Program-made: the position numbers and the translations under genes
Notes under the pieces: model-generated
What the model was told of the DNA's origin: nothing
What the model saw: the letters and a program-made list of their open reading frames with translations, nothing else
Database searches by the model: none
Assembly: GCF_003797185.1 (NCBI RefSeq)
Contig: NZ_RKMH01000003.1
Location: forward strand, 306,178-370,177
From: Gordonia oryzae
GTDB lineage: Bacteria; Actinomycetota; Actinomycetes; Mycobacteriales; Mycobacteriaceae
Direction: 5' to 3'
DNA length: 64,000 bases
Shown: piece after piece, positions 45,376-54,447 of the stretch
How positions within the stretch are numbered: the stretch's first letter is position 1
Layout of the letters: the number at the start of each line of letters is the position of its first letter

Positions 45376-46682
45376 CCCAGCCAGCCGACGCCACCGCCTC
45401 GGCGGCCGCCACCGACCGCACCGTCACCGGCGCGTCGATCACCCTCGAGGGTGTCGTCAAAAGATATCGGGGACAGGACAAACCCGCTGTGGAGCGCCTC
45501 GATCTCGACATCGACGCCGGGCACATCGTGGCGTTCGTCGGACCGTCCGGATGCGGCAAGACGACGACCCTGAAGATGATCAACCGGCTGATCGAACCGA
45601 CCGAGGGCAGGATCTTTATCGGTGGCCGCGACGTCACCAAGGAGAACCCCGACAAGCTGCGGCAGTCGATCGGATACGTCATCCAGTCCGGCGGATTGTT
45701 CCCGCACTGGGACGTCGCCAAGAACATCGGCGCGATTCCCCGAGTGCTCGGCTGGAACAAGGAACGCATCGCCGAGCGCACCGAGTACCTACTCGATCTC
45801 GTCGGCCTCGACGCCGACGCATTCGCCCACCGACTCCCCAAGGATATGTCCGGCGGTCAGCAGCAGCGCGTCGGTGTGGCCCGCGCGCTCGCCGCCGACC
45901 CGCCCGTCCTACTCATGGACGAACCGTTCGGCGCGGTCGATCCGATCACCCGGGTTCGCTTGCAGGACAGCCTGATCGGTATCCAGAAGGAACTCGGCAA
46001 GACGATCGTGATCGTCACCCACGATTTCGAGGAGGCCACCAAACTCGGCGACAAGGTGCTCATCCTGTCGCAGGGCGGCCACGTCGAGCAGTACGCCACG
46101 CCCGAGGAGATCCTCGCCAACCCGGCGACGCCGTTCGTCGAGGAGTTCATCGGATCCGGTGCGACACTGGCTCATCTGACGCTGTCACGGGTCCGCGACG
46201 TCGCCCACGACGAGGTGACGATCGCTTACGTGGGCGAACCGGCCGCCGACGCCCTCACCCGAGCCCGCGCAGCCGGCCACCAATGGGTGGTCGTCATCGA
46301 CCAGGCGGGTCACCCGCGTGCGTGGCCGTCGCTGGAGGAACTCGCGAGCAAGAAAACCGTGTCGGACTATGTCGACCAACGACTTCCGGTGGTGGCGTCC
46401 TCGTCGACCCTCAACGACGCACTTGACACGATGCTCGCCGCGAGTCAGGGCGGAACACTGGTGACCGATCGACGGGGCGCGGTAATCGGCTCCCTGGGCA
46501 TCAAATCGGTCATGGACATCATCCAGGCCCAGCTCGCCGAGGCCAGAGAGGAAGAGTCGCACACCTCCTACATCGAACACGCCGACGGCACCGGCCCCAT
46601 CGAGACACCGATCGTGGCCGCCGCCGATGACGACGGTGAGGACGGCGCAGACGCCGGCGAGCGAACGGCGTCGGGCGCATGA
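45372..46682 (+). CDS. proV: Osmoprotectant ABC transporter, ATPase with CBS-like C-terminus
   Basis: Energising subunit of the importer. Walker A GPSGCGKTT, signature MSGGQQQRVG, Walker B PVLLMDEPFGAVDP and THDFEEA are all present. The C-terminal third resembles a CBS region (LPVVASSSTLNDALDTML, VTDRRGAVIGSLGIKSVMDII), a feature of osmotically gated OpuA/ProV proteins. An acidic tail closes the protein. Overlaps both neighbours by four bases. About 436 residues. Confidence 0.93.
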   Translation: MTQPADATASAAATDRTVTGASITLEGVVKRYRGQDKPAVERLDLDIDAGHIVAFVGPSGCGKTTTLKMINRLIEPTEGRIFIGGRDVTKENPDKLRQSIGYVIQSGGLFPHWDVAKNIGAIPRVLGWNKERIAERTEYLLDLVGLDADAFAHRLPKDMSGGQQQRVGVARALAADPPVLLMDEPFGAVDPITRVRLQDSLIGIQKELGKTIVIVTHDFEEATKLGDKVLILSQGGHVEQYATPEEILANPATPFVEEFIGSGATLAHLTLSRVRDVAHDEVTIAYVGEPAADALTRARAAGHQWVVVIDQAGHPRAWPSLEELASKKTVSDYVDQRLPVVASSSTLNDALDTMLAASQGGTLVTDRRGAVIGSLGIKSVMDIIQAQLAEAREEESHTSYIEHADGTGPIETPIVAAADDDGEDGADAGERTASGA

Positions 46683-47482
46683 CGAGCGTCGAGGCGGCCG
46701 GCGCCACCGGGATCGCGGCCGAGCGGCCCGGTGCGATGAGTTCGGCGCTGCAACGGTTTCGGCGGTTCCCGATGGACGTGTGGCTGGAGCCGCTGCTCAT
46801 CGTCGTCATCGGCGCCGGCTACATCATCTGGTATCAGTCCACGACCTTCACCGAGACCGAGAGCGCCGCGCTGTCGTGGTCGACCCTGCAGACCACGATC
46901 CTCGACCACATCACACTGACCCTGGTGGCGACGGTGATCGTGGTGGTCATCGCGATCCCCCTGGGCATCCTGCTGACCCGCCCGTCGATGCGCTGGCTCA
47001 ACCCGATCGCGGTGAACATCGCCAACATCGGTCAGGCCGCCCCGGCGGTGGGCCTGCTGGTGCTGTTCACCTTCTGGCTCGGGACCGGATTCCGCACTGC
47101 GGTGGTCGGTTTGGTGGTGTACGCGATCCTGCCGATCCTGCAGAACACCATCGTCGGTCTGCAACAGGTGGACCGCCGCACGATCGAGGCCGCGCGCGGC
47201 ATCGGCATGTCCGCGGTCCGCACGCTCGTGCTCGTCGAGCTGCCGCTGGCCGTGCCGGTGATCCTCAACGGTGTGCGCACGGCGCTGGTCATCCTGGTCG
47301 GTACCGCGACCCTGAGTACCTTCATCGGCGCCACCAGCCTGGGGACACTCATCACCACCGGCATCACGTTGTTCTTGCCGAAACTGCTGATCTCCGGGGC
47401 GATCCTGGTGGGTCTGCTGGCCCTGACCATCGATTGGCTCGGCCGGCTCGTCGAGCTGGTGGCCACACCGCGAGGGATCTGA
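46679..47482 (+). CDS. proZ: Osmoprotectant ABC transporter, second permease
   Basis: Second membrane subunit, about 267 residues, with six hydrophobic helices and the EAA-like loop EAARGIGMSAVRTLVLVELPL. GQAAPAVGLLVLFTFWLG is typical for OpuC permeases. ATG overlaps the ATPase stop; TGATG links it to the binding protein. An N-terminal extension of about 35 residues precedes the first helix. Confidence 0.92.
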   Translation: MTSVEAAGATGIAAERPGAMSSALQRFRRFPMDVWLEPLLIVVIGAGYIIWYQSTTFTETESAALSWSTLQTTILDHITLTLVATVIVVVIAIPLGILLTRPSMRWLNPIAVNIANIGQAAPAVGLLVLFTFWLGTGFRTAVVGLVVYAILPILQNTIVGLQQVDRRTIEAARGIGMSAVRTLVLVELPLAVPVILNGVRTALVILVGTATLSTFIGATSLGTLITTGITLFLPKLLISGAILVGLLALTIDWLGRLVELVATPRGI

Positions 47483-48486
47483 TGTCGACCCTGATTCGTT
47501 CGAACCGCCCCGGACGCCGCCCGCTGTCGGCGGTGCTGATACTTGCCGTCAGCGTCCTGGTGATCGCCGGATGCGGGTTGGTCAGCTCGTCGGGCACCTT
47601 TCACAAGTCCGCACTGCCCGACGGCAAGACGCCACTCGCCGGGGCCGAGATCACGGTCACGTCCAAGAACTTCACCGAGAGCATCCTGCTGGGCAAGATC
47701 GCCGCCACCTACCTCGCGGCGGCCGGCGCCGAGGTCACCGACCTCACCAACGCACCCGGGTCGGCCTCGAGCCGCCAGGCGATGCTCAACGGCGCAGCGG
47801 ATCTGGCGTGGGAGTACACAGGTACGGCGTGGGTGACCTACCTGCACGAGACCAAGGTCATCCCCGATCCCCAGCAGTTGTGGCAGCAAGTCCACGACGT
47901 CGAACTCGCCCAGAACCATCTGGTGTGGTTGCCGCCCGCGAATTTCAACGACACGTACGCGTTCGCGGCGTCGTCGTCGACGGCCAAGCGGCTCAACGTC
48001 ACCACGATGTCGGACATCGCCCGCCTGCCCGCCGATCAGCGCACCTTCTGTGTCAACGACGAGTTCTTCTCGCGCCCAGACGGATTCCTACCCATGCTCA
48101 AGACCTACGACATGCCGTACAACGCGCCCAACGGAGTGCCATCGGGCAACGTCACGCAGATGGATTCGGGCGTGGTCTACACCTCCACCGCCACGAGTTC
48201 ACCGTGCAATTTCGGCATGGTGTACACCACCGACGGCCGCATCAAGAATCTCGACCTCAAAGTTCTCGTCGACGACAAGAAGTACTTCCTGCCCTACAGC
48301 GGAACCGTGGTGGTTCGCGAATCCGTCCTGAAGGCGCATCCGGAGATCGCGCCGCTGATGGCCACGATCTCGGAGCGTCTGGCCGACGAACTCATGCAGG
48401 AACTCAATGGCCGCGTCGACATCGACGGCCAGGATCCGTCCGACGTCGCCTACGAATGGCTCAAGAGCGAGAAACTCATCACCTGA
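47482..48486 (+). CDS. proX: Osmoprotectant-binding lipoprotein (ProX/OpuCC)
   Basis: Substrate-binding protein of the importer. The signal peptide ends in lipobox IAGC. The OpuAC domain starts at ITVTSKNFTESILLGKIAATYL. It has LTNAPGSASSRQAMLNGAADLAWEYTGTAW, characteristic of betaine/choline-binding proteins, with aromatic residues likely forming the cation-binding cage. About 334 residues. Last gene of the four-gene operon. Confidence 0.94.
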   Translation: MSTLIRSNRPGRRPLSAVLILAVSVLVIAGCGLVSSSGTFHKSALPDGKTPLAGAEITVTSKNFTESILLGKIAATYLAAAGAEVTDLTNAPGSASSRQAMLNGAADLAWEYTGTAWVTYLHETKVIPDPQQLWQQVHDVELAQNHLVWLPPANFNDTYAFAASSSTAKRLNVTTMSDIARLPADQRTFCVNDEFFSRPDGFLPMLKTYDMPYNAPNGVPSGNVTQMDSGVVYTSTATSSPCNFGMVYTTDGRIKNLDLKVLVDDKKYFLPYSGTVVVRESVLKAHPEIAPLMATISERLADELMQELNGRVDIDGQDPSDVAYEWLKSEKLIT

Positions 48487-48498
48487 TCGGCTGAGCCC

Positions 48499-49176
48499 TC
48501 ACCGTCCGGCCTTGTGCGCCTTTTGCATCTCAAGGATCTGCTCCGCGGACATGGGTGGCGCACCCAGCGGCGCGCGGGACGGTTCGGCGCTGACGGCGTC
48601 GAGAAGCAGATCGAGGTATCGACGCCAGGAGCCGGGCGCGTAGGACTCGGTGACCTCGGCGACACCCTTGAGCATCGTGAATAGTGCAAAAAAGTCGGTG
48701 ACAGCCAAGTCGGGTCGCAGCACACCCGCGGACATCGCCCTGTCGAAGACCCTCTCGATGCGCTCGGCCAGGGACGCCTTGAGTGCTTCGATCTCAGGGT
48801 TACTGTGATCGACCGTCATGATGATCGCGGCCAGTCCCCGATCCCCGGCCATCTCCTGACACATCCAGGTCATCAACCCCACCACGGCATTCCACGGGTC
48901 ATCCTCGTCGATCGCCTCACCGATGCGAACAACCACCGATTTGAGGTGTTCCAGGAAAACGCCGAACACCAGGTCGTCGCGATGAGCGAACCGTCGATAC
49001 ACGGTGCCCACCCCGACGCCGGCGGCCTCGGCGACGTCGTCGAGCGACACGTCGAGGCCACGCTCGGCGAAGAGCGCACGTGCCGCGGAGATGATCCTCA
49101 GCCGGTTGCGTTCGGCGTCCGCGCGAAGCGGCTTTCCCGACGAGGCGGATGTATCCGACGCAGATGCAGTGGTCAT
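48499..49176 (-). CDS. TetR family regulator of the adjacent MFS exporter
   Basis: TetR-type repressor, about 225 residues. The helix-turn-helix is VSLDDVAEAAGVGVGTVYRRF; the ligand domain carries FFALFTMLKGVAEV. ATG 49176 is preferred over GTG 49182. It is divergent from the MFS gene across a 99-base gap with two copies of CGGAGG-N5-CCTCCA, so it is almost surely the local repressor of itself and the exporter. Confidence 0.9.
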   Translation of the reverse strand: MTTASASDTSASSGKPLRADAERNRLRIISAARALFAERGLDVSLDDVAEAAGVGVGTVYRRFAHRDDLVFGVFLEHLKSVVVRIGEAIDEDDPWNAVVGLMTWMCQEMAGDRGLAAIIMTVDHSNPEIEALKASLAERIERVFDRAMSAGVLRPDLAVTDFFALFTMLKGVAEVTESYAPGSWRRYLDLLLDAVSAEPSRAPLGAPPMSAEQILEMQKAHKAGR

Positions 49177-49194
49177 CGTCACAGATTAGCAAAC

Positions 49195-49253
49195 GGAGGA
49201 ATCGCCTCCAGTTGAGCGCCGTTGACACCTAGGTAACCGGAGGCGCGTCCTCC
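49195..49253. promoter_or_regulatory. Twin operators CGGAGG-N5-CCTCCA between tetR and MFS gene
   Basis: Two matching inverted repeats, at 49195-49209 (GGAGG-AATCG-CCTCC) and 49239-49253 (GGAGG-CGCGT-CCTCC). The flanking C and A are also conserved. Centres are 44 bases apart, about four helical turns. They flank the intergenic promoter region, with an ACCTAGGT palindrome between them at 49228-49235. Confidence 0.7.
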
Positions 49254-49275
49254 ACCTAGTCCACAGGGAGTCCTT

Positions 49276-50799
49276 ATGACAACAACTCTCGAGAAGTCTC
49301 ACGACGGCGAACTCTCGGTTCCCGCCGAGTCGGCAGCCGATCGGCACCATCGCCTGCGGTGGGTCATTCTCGGCGTGCTCGGCCTCGCCCAGCTGATGGT
49401 CGTGCTCGACGCCACCATCGTCAACATCGCCCTGCCGCACGCGCAAACCGCCCTGCACTTCGGCGACGCCGACCGGCAGTGGATCGTCACCGCCTATGCC
49501 CTCGCCTTCGGCAGCCTGTTGCTCCTCGGCGGCCGCCTCTCGGACCTGCTGGGCAGGCGGACCACCTTCATCATCGGCCTCATCGGATTCGCGGCGATGT
49601 CGGCGGTGGGCGGTGCCGCGGTCAACTTCGACATGTTGGTCGCCGCACGTGCCGGTCAGGGTGTCTTCGGCGCACTGTTGGCCCCGGCCGCTCTGTCGCT
49701 GCTCAGCACGACGTTCACCGATCCGTCCGAGCGCGGCAAGGCATTCGGCATCTTCGGAGCGATCGCCGGTGGCGGTGGCGCCCTGGGTCTGCTGCTCGGC
49801 GGGATGCTCACCGAGTGGGCCGACTGGCGCTGGTGCCTCTACGTCAATCTGGTGATCGCCGCGATCGCACTGGTCGGTGCCGTCCTGTTCATCGGTCCGC
49901 ATCGGGCCGAGGTCCGGCCCCAGCTGGATCTCCCCGGCGTCCTCACAGTATCGGCCGCCCTGTTCTCCATCGTCTACGGCTTCTCCAATGCCGAAACCAA
50001 CGGCTGGAACGACTGGGCGACCATCACCTGGCTGGTGGCCGGCGCCGCCCTGCTGACCCTGTTCGTGTGGCTGCAGTCACGCACCCCGCACGCCCTGCTC
50101 CCCCTGCGCGTGATCCTCGACCGCACTCGCGGCGGCTCCTACCTTGCGGTGTTCATCGTCGGTATCGGGATGTTCGGCATCTTCCTGTTCCTGACCTACT
50201 ACCTGCAGCGGAACCTGCAGTTCAGCCCGGTCCGCACCGGTCTGGCCTTCCTGCCGATGATCGGCGCCCTCATCGTCACCGCGACGACCTCGACCGCGGT
50301 GCTGCTGCCCCGCTTCGGCCCGCGCTGGTTGATGACCATCGGTTTGTCGATCGCAGCCGTCGGTATGGTGTTCCTCACCCAGCTCGACGACTCGAGCACC
50401 TATGCGGCCAACATCCTGCCCGGCTTGCTGATCATGGGCGTCGGCCTTGGCGCCTCGATGGCGCCGGCCATGCAGGGCGCGATTTCGGGGGTCTCACCCG
50501 AAGACGCGGGCGTCGCGTCGGCCACGGTCAACACCATGCAGCAGGTCGGCGGTTCGGTGGGGACAGCCCTGCTGAGCACCATCGCCTCCAGTGCCGCAGC
50601 CTCCTACGCGACGTCGAATGCCGCTCACGCAACAAGCCTCGATCAGCTCAAGATGATGGCCGCCGTGCACTCCTACACCGTGGCCTTCTGGGTGGCGGCC
50701 GGCGTGTTCGTGCTCGGCGCACTGATCACCGCGGTCGTCATCCGCAGCGGACCGCTGCCGGTGACCGAGGGTGACGAGGTCATCGTGGCCGCCCACTAG
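49276..50799 (+). CDS. MFS drug exporter, DHA2 (14-TMS) family
   Basis: Proton-coupled multidrug efflux permease of the EmrB/QacA type, about 507 residues and fourteen hydrophobic helices. Motif C-like QLMVVLDATIVNIALPHAQ is in helix 1, motif A GGRLSDLLGRRTTF after helix 2, and GPAALSLL-like APAALSLLSTTF follows. ATG 49276 has GGGAG upstream. It is divergent from its TetR regulator. Substrate unknown; related pumps export dyes and lipophilic antibiotics. Confidence 0.93.
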   Translation: MTTTLEKSHDGELSVPAESAADRHHRLRWVILGVLGLAQLMVVLDATIVNIALPHAQTALHFGDADRQWIVTAYALAFGSLLLLGGRLSDLLGRRTTFIIGLIGFAAMSAVGGAAVNFDMLVAARAGQGVFGALLAPAALSLLSTTFTDPSERGKAFGIFGAIAGGGGALGLLLGGMLTEWADWRWCLYVNLVIAAIALVGAVLFIGPHRAEVRPQLDLPGVLTVSAALFSIVYGFSNAETNGWNDWATITWLVAGAALLTLFVWLQSRTPHALLPLRVILDRTRGGSYLAVFIVGIGMFGIFLFLTYYLQRNLQFSPVRTGLAFLPMIGALIVTATTSTAVLLPRFGPRWLMTIGLSIAAVGMVFLTQLDDSSTYAANILPGLLIMGVGLGASMAPAMQGAISGVSPEDAGVASATVNTMQQVGGSVGTALLSTIASSAAASYATSNAAHATSLDQLKMMAAVHSYTVAFWVAAGVFVLGALITAVVIRSGPLPVTEGDEVIVAAH

Positions 50800-50847
50800 C
50801 GGGGGAGCGTGTCGAGCCACTGCAGCTCGATGGCCACCGTCCACACC

Positions 50848-50881
50848 CGGCCCGGTCCCCCCGCCAGGGGTGGCCGGGCCG
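50848..50881 (+). terminator. GC-rich hairpin downstream of the MFS gene
   Basis: Arms CGGCCCGG (50848-50855) and CCGGGCCG (50874-50881) with an inner CCCC/GGGG pairing. It lies 49 bases after the MFS stop. No T tract, as usual for this group. The rest of the 50800-51134 gap shows no gene. Confidence 0.5.
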
Positions 50882-51134
50882 TCCGTATGACCGACCCCGC
50901 CCTCCCCACATGGATTCGGCCGGAGCGTTCGACCGGTCTCGCCGAATAATGTTGGCGCCCTCCGAGTTAGGAGTCGATCGGGGAACCGCCCCACAGACCC
51001 GCAACGGCGGTTGGGACGCTGGCTGCGCGAGTCCTGCCCGCGGCCACGACACCGAGCGGGTAGCGTACCGCGAGAAGACGTCCCGCCGGAACGAATCCGC
51101 TCGACGCCCGGGCGAGCAGGAGGACTACCGCAGC

Positions 51135-52307
51135 ATGCACGACCCCGCCGACCGCAGCGGCTCCGTTCTGGGTGACTACACCCTGCAACGGTTACTGGGC
51201 CGTGGCGCCATGGGCGAGGTCTACGAGGCCCGCGACTCCCGTCGCGGGCGCACCGTGGCATTGAAGTTGCTGTCTCCGCAGTTTGCCGGCGATGCGTTGT
51301 TCCGCGAGCGGTTCCTACGCGAATCGCGGATGGCTGCGCAATTGAGCGATCCCCACGTGATCCCCATCCACGACTGGGGCGAGATCGACGGATTCCTGTT
51401 CCTGGACATGCGAATCGTGGCCGGCGGTGGCGATCTGCGCAAGCGCCTGGGGACGGGCCCACTGACACCCGATCGCACCGTGTCGATCATCGAGCAGATC
51501 GCACATGCCCTCGACACCGCGCATGCCGCCGGACTCGTGCACCGCGACGTCAAACCCGACAACATCCTCATCGACAGCAACGATTTCGCCTACCTCGTCG
51601 ATTTCGGATTGGCCCAGACCACCACCGATCCACGGCTCACCGACACCGGCGCAGCAGTCGGATCGTTCGCCTACATGGCACCCGAACGCTTCGGTGCGGG
51701 CAACATCGCCACCCCCGCCACCGACATCTACGCGCTGACCTGTGTTCTCGTCGAATGTCTCACCGGCTCGGCACCTTTCGGCGCCGGCGACCTCCAAGTT
51801 CTCGTCGCCGCGCACCTCAACACACCGCCGCCGATGCTGCACAGCCCCTTCGACGCCGTCGTCGCACGCGGGATGGCCAAGAATCCCGCCGAACGGTTCG
51901 TCACCGCGGGCGAACTGGCGCAAGCCGCCGCCGACGCCCTGGAGGGACGGATCGTAGCGGCACCGTCGATACCCTCCGCACCGTCGATGCCGAATCCACC
52001 GGCGGGCGTCGGAGGGGTCGGCGCCCTGGCGGCCCCCTCGGCGGCAGTGAACCCGCACGTCACCATGGGCCGACAACTACCGCCGGTCACCTACATCCCG
52101 CCGGTGGCCGGCGCGTCCGGCGCACCACAAATGGAAGTCCCACATCTGGGCTTTCCGGTTGGGCCGCAGCCGGTTGCGCATCCGCCATCCCAGGCTCAGG
52201 TACCACCGCAACAGAGTACCGGCACCCGCGTGGCCGTGATCGTGGGTGCGGCAGTCTTCCTCGCCATCATCGTGATCGTCGTGGCACTGCTGGTGGCACT
52301 GGCCTGA
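51135..52307 (+). CDS. Serine/threonine protein kinase with C-terminal membrane anchor
   Basis: Second Pkn-type kinase, about 390 residues. Glycine loop GRGAMGEVY, K44, catalytic HRDVKPDN (H136-R137-D138) and DFG (156-158) are intact. A Pro/Ala/Val-rich linker leads to one transmembrane helix (VAVIVGAAVFLAIIVIVVALLVALA) at the very end. There is no extracellular sensor domain, unlike its paralog at 8998-10608. ATG 51135 has AGGAGG twelve bases upstream; longer frames are rejected because the kinase homology starts after it. Confidence 0.9.
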   Translation: MHDPADRSGSVLGDYTLQRLLGRGAMGEVYEARDSRRGRTVALKLLSPQFAGDALFRERFLRESRMAAQLSDPHVIPIHDWGEIDGFLFLDMRIVAGGGDLRKRLGTGPLTPDRTVSIIEQIAHALDTAHAAGLVHRDVKPDNILIDSNDFAYLVDFGLAQTTTDPRLTDTGAAVGSFAYMAPERFGAGNIATPATDIYALTCVLVECLTGSAPFGAGDLQVLVAAHLNTPPPMLHSPFDAVVARGMAKNPAERFVTAGELAQAAADALEGRIVAAPSIPSAPSMPNPPAGVGGVGALAAPSAAVNPHVTMGRQLPPVTYIPPVAGASGAPQMEVPHLGFPVGPQPVAHPPSQAQVPPQQSTGTRVAVIVGAAVFLAIIVIVVALLVALA

Positions 52308-52334
52308 CGGGGCCTTTCCTCAGCCGCGGGTATG

Positions 52335-52619
52335 TCAGTAGAGCGACTTCACGCCGCCACAATTGGCCGGATACACCGCCGCGGTGCCAAACGGCGGCAC
52401 CACCGCGAACGACGGATACTGGATTCCGTTGGGGCACTGATAGGTCCCGAACCCGATACCGATCTGATCACCGTAGTTGTGGCATAACTGACCGGCGCAG
52501 TGGATATTCGGAGCGGCATCGGCCTGGCCGGTTCCGGCGGCGAGGGCGGCTCCCGCCGAGAGCATCACTCCGATACCGATTCCCGAGAGCGTGCGCACCA
52601 TCGTCCGTCGAGCAGCCAT
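52335..52619 (-). CDS. Small secreted cysteine-containing protein
   Basis: A 94-residue protein with a signal peptide (MAARRTMVRTLSGIGIG, hydrophobic core, ADA-AP cleavage). The mature part of about 60 residues carries four Cys in a Gly/Tyr/Asn-rich context (HCAGQLCHNYGDQ, TYQCPNG, YPANCGG), probably two disulfides. ATG 52619 has GGAGG about six bases upstream. No family recognised. It is convergent with the kinase gene. Confidence 0.75.
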   Translation of the reverse strand: MAARRTMVRTLSGIGIGVMLSAGAALAAGTGQADAAPNIHCAGQLCHNYGDQIGIGFGTYQCPNGIQYPSFAVVPPFGTAAVYPANCGGVKSLY

Positions 52620-52776
52620 GACATCCTCCCCTGGGTGGGGCCCCTCCCCGCCCACGATGCCAGACTGCCACACCTATCCGTGATGTTCAATTGCTGATGG
52701 CGACTATCGCACTGATCATTGAGCGCGCCCGCTACCGGCGATGTGTGCCCGCTTCACGGGCACTGCATCACCGCAA

Positions 52777-53223
52777 TCACTCGACGAGCGCGGCGAGCCG
52801 ATCAATCGACGCCCGTAGCCGATCCGGCGTCGTCGCCCGGGCACGCTCCATGCGTACCGGGTCGTCGAGTTCGGTCCAGTCGTAGGTATGGGTCACCCGC
52901 ACCGACTCGTCGTCGATCGGCTCGATTTCCCACCGCCACAGGTGGCCCGGGCTCGGCTTGCCCGGTTCGTTGGGCTTCCATGCGATGAGTCGGTTGTCGT
53001 CGAATTCGACAATCCGGTTCTCGCGAACCTGTCCGTTGGTCAGCCGCATCGAGAACACGTCGCCCACGCCGTGGACGCGGGTGCCGTCGACGAGTTCGGC
53101 GAGGTTGTCGTTGCCGTCCCAGTCCGGCTGCCGCGCGGGGTCGGCGATCAACCCGAAAACCGTTGCGGCGTCGGCCTGGATGTCGCGGGACGCGGAGCGG
53201 ATGCGATCGTCTGCGGAGGTCAC
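52777..53223 (-). CDS. SRPBCC (START/polyketide cyclase-like) superfamily protein
   Basis: Small helix-grip protein of 148 residues. The start IRSASRDIQADAATVFGLIADPARQPDWDG and the C-terminal RVTHTYDWTELDDPVRMERA are typical for SRPBCC ligand-binding proteins. GTG 53223 is the first start and has no clear ribosome site. Function could be lipid or polyketide binding; no neighbour is informative. Confidence 0.8.
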   Translation of the reverse strand: MTSADDRIRSASRDIQADAATVFGLIADPARQPDWDGNDNLAELVDGTRVHGVGDVFSMRLTNGQVRENRIVEFDDNRLIAWKPNEPGKPSPGHLWRWEIEPIDDESVRVTHTYDWTELDDPVRMERARATTPDRLRASIDRLAALVE

Positions 53224-53478
53224 CGGTCGAGCCTAGCGTGGCCGCCGGGTCGGCGACGCCGCTTCTTCCGGACACGATCGGGGTGAGTGGCCGACTCGCA
53301 GCACATGGTCAGGCACGTCGCGGTGTCTCCGGCGGGATCGCCGCGGGCTGTTGCGGGTCTATTCGGTGTCGGGATCTCACGGGGTGTTGTTGGACGACCG
53401 AGTCAGGTGTCGGGGCCGCAGAAGACATGACTGTTCTTCATCGGTCGTGGTGGGCAACGGGGTGCCAGCCCCTGGCGT

Positions 53479-54447
53479 TCAGGGCTTGTCCAGGGTGAGG
53501 ATCGGCGTCGATCCGCCACCTACGACCCGGGATACACACGCGCACAATCGTTGTGCGTCGGTCTTCTGCTTCTCGCTGTAGAAGACGTCGCGGTGATCGA
53601 TTCGGCCGGACACCTCGACAACCGATAACTCGCACAGGCCGCATTCGCCGCGTCGGCAGTCCGACATGACGTCGAGTCCGGCGCGCTCGAGGGCACCGAG
53701 GAGGGTCTCGGAGGTACCGACGGTGGTTCGGAAGTCGAGGCTCGGGATGGCGACCTCGAAGGGTTCGGGATCGAACCAGCCACTGTTGCCGAAGGTTTCG
53801 TACCGCAGGTTCGCCAGTGGGAGTCGGCGGGCGAGCCAACGGCGGCGGGTGTCGTCCATGAGTCGAATGGGTCCGCACATGTACAGTTCGGTGCTCTCGT
53901 CGAGATTGTCGACGATGTCGGCGACGTCGAGATGAGCGCCTTCGTCATTGACGTACACCGTGATCCGGTCGCCATGGAGCACCTGTAGCTCGTCGAGGAA
54001 AGCCATCACCCGGCGGCTTCGGCCGACGTAATGGATCTCGTATTCGGCACCGAGTCGGGCCAGCACCGCGGCCATTCCCGCCATCGCGGTGATCCCGATG
54101 CCGCCGGCGAGGAGCAGATAACGTTGCGCGCCGACACGCAACGGAAAGTTCTGCAGGGGTGCGGTGATCTCGACCACGTCGCCGGCACGTAGGCCATGCA
54201 TATACTGCGAGCCGCCACGTGAGGTCGGTGACCGCCGGACGCCGAGCGTCACCGACGTTCCGTCGCGTGAGCCGTGCACGATCGAGTAGGAGCGGGTGTC
54301 ACCGTCGGGCAGCCGGATGTCGAGGTGCGCCCCGGGCGGCGCGTGACGGGGCCGGTCGGTGGCGATCTCGATCCGAGCAATGCCCTCGGCCGCAAGAACA
54401 TTCGACACCACTCGGCCGCGAAACCATGCGATCTGATTGTCCGTCAT
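53479..54447 (-). CDS. vanB: Ferredoxin-NAD(P)H reductase, VanB/phthalate dioxygenase reductase type
   Basis: Electron-transfer partner of the Rieske oxygenase encoded upstream. The FMN/FAD domain has RSYSIVHGSRDG, the NAD domain LLLAGGIGITAMAGMAAVL and LYMCGPIRLMD. The C-terminal plant-type [2Fe-2S] domain has SDCRRGECGLC and a distal Cys in RLCACVS. About 322 residues, the usual PDR size. ATG 54447 overlaps the oxygenase stop (ATGA), so the two are coupled. Confidence 0.9.
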   Translation of the reverse strand: MTDNQIAWFRGRVVSNVLAAEGIARIEIATDRPRHAPPGAHLDIRLPDGDTRSYSIVHGSRDGTSVTLGVRRSPTSRGGSQYMHGLRAGDVVEITAPLQNFPLRVGAQRYLLLAGGIGITAMAGMAAVLARLGAEYEIHYVGRSRRVMAFLDELQVLHGDRITVYVNDEGAHLDVADIVDNLDESTELYMCGPIRLMDDTRRRWLARRLPLANLRYETFGNSGWFDPEPFEVAIPSLDFRTTVGTSETLLGALERAGLDVMSDCRRGECGLCELSVVEVSGRIDHRDVFYSEKQKTDAQRLCACVSRVVGGGSTPILTLDKP

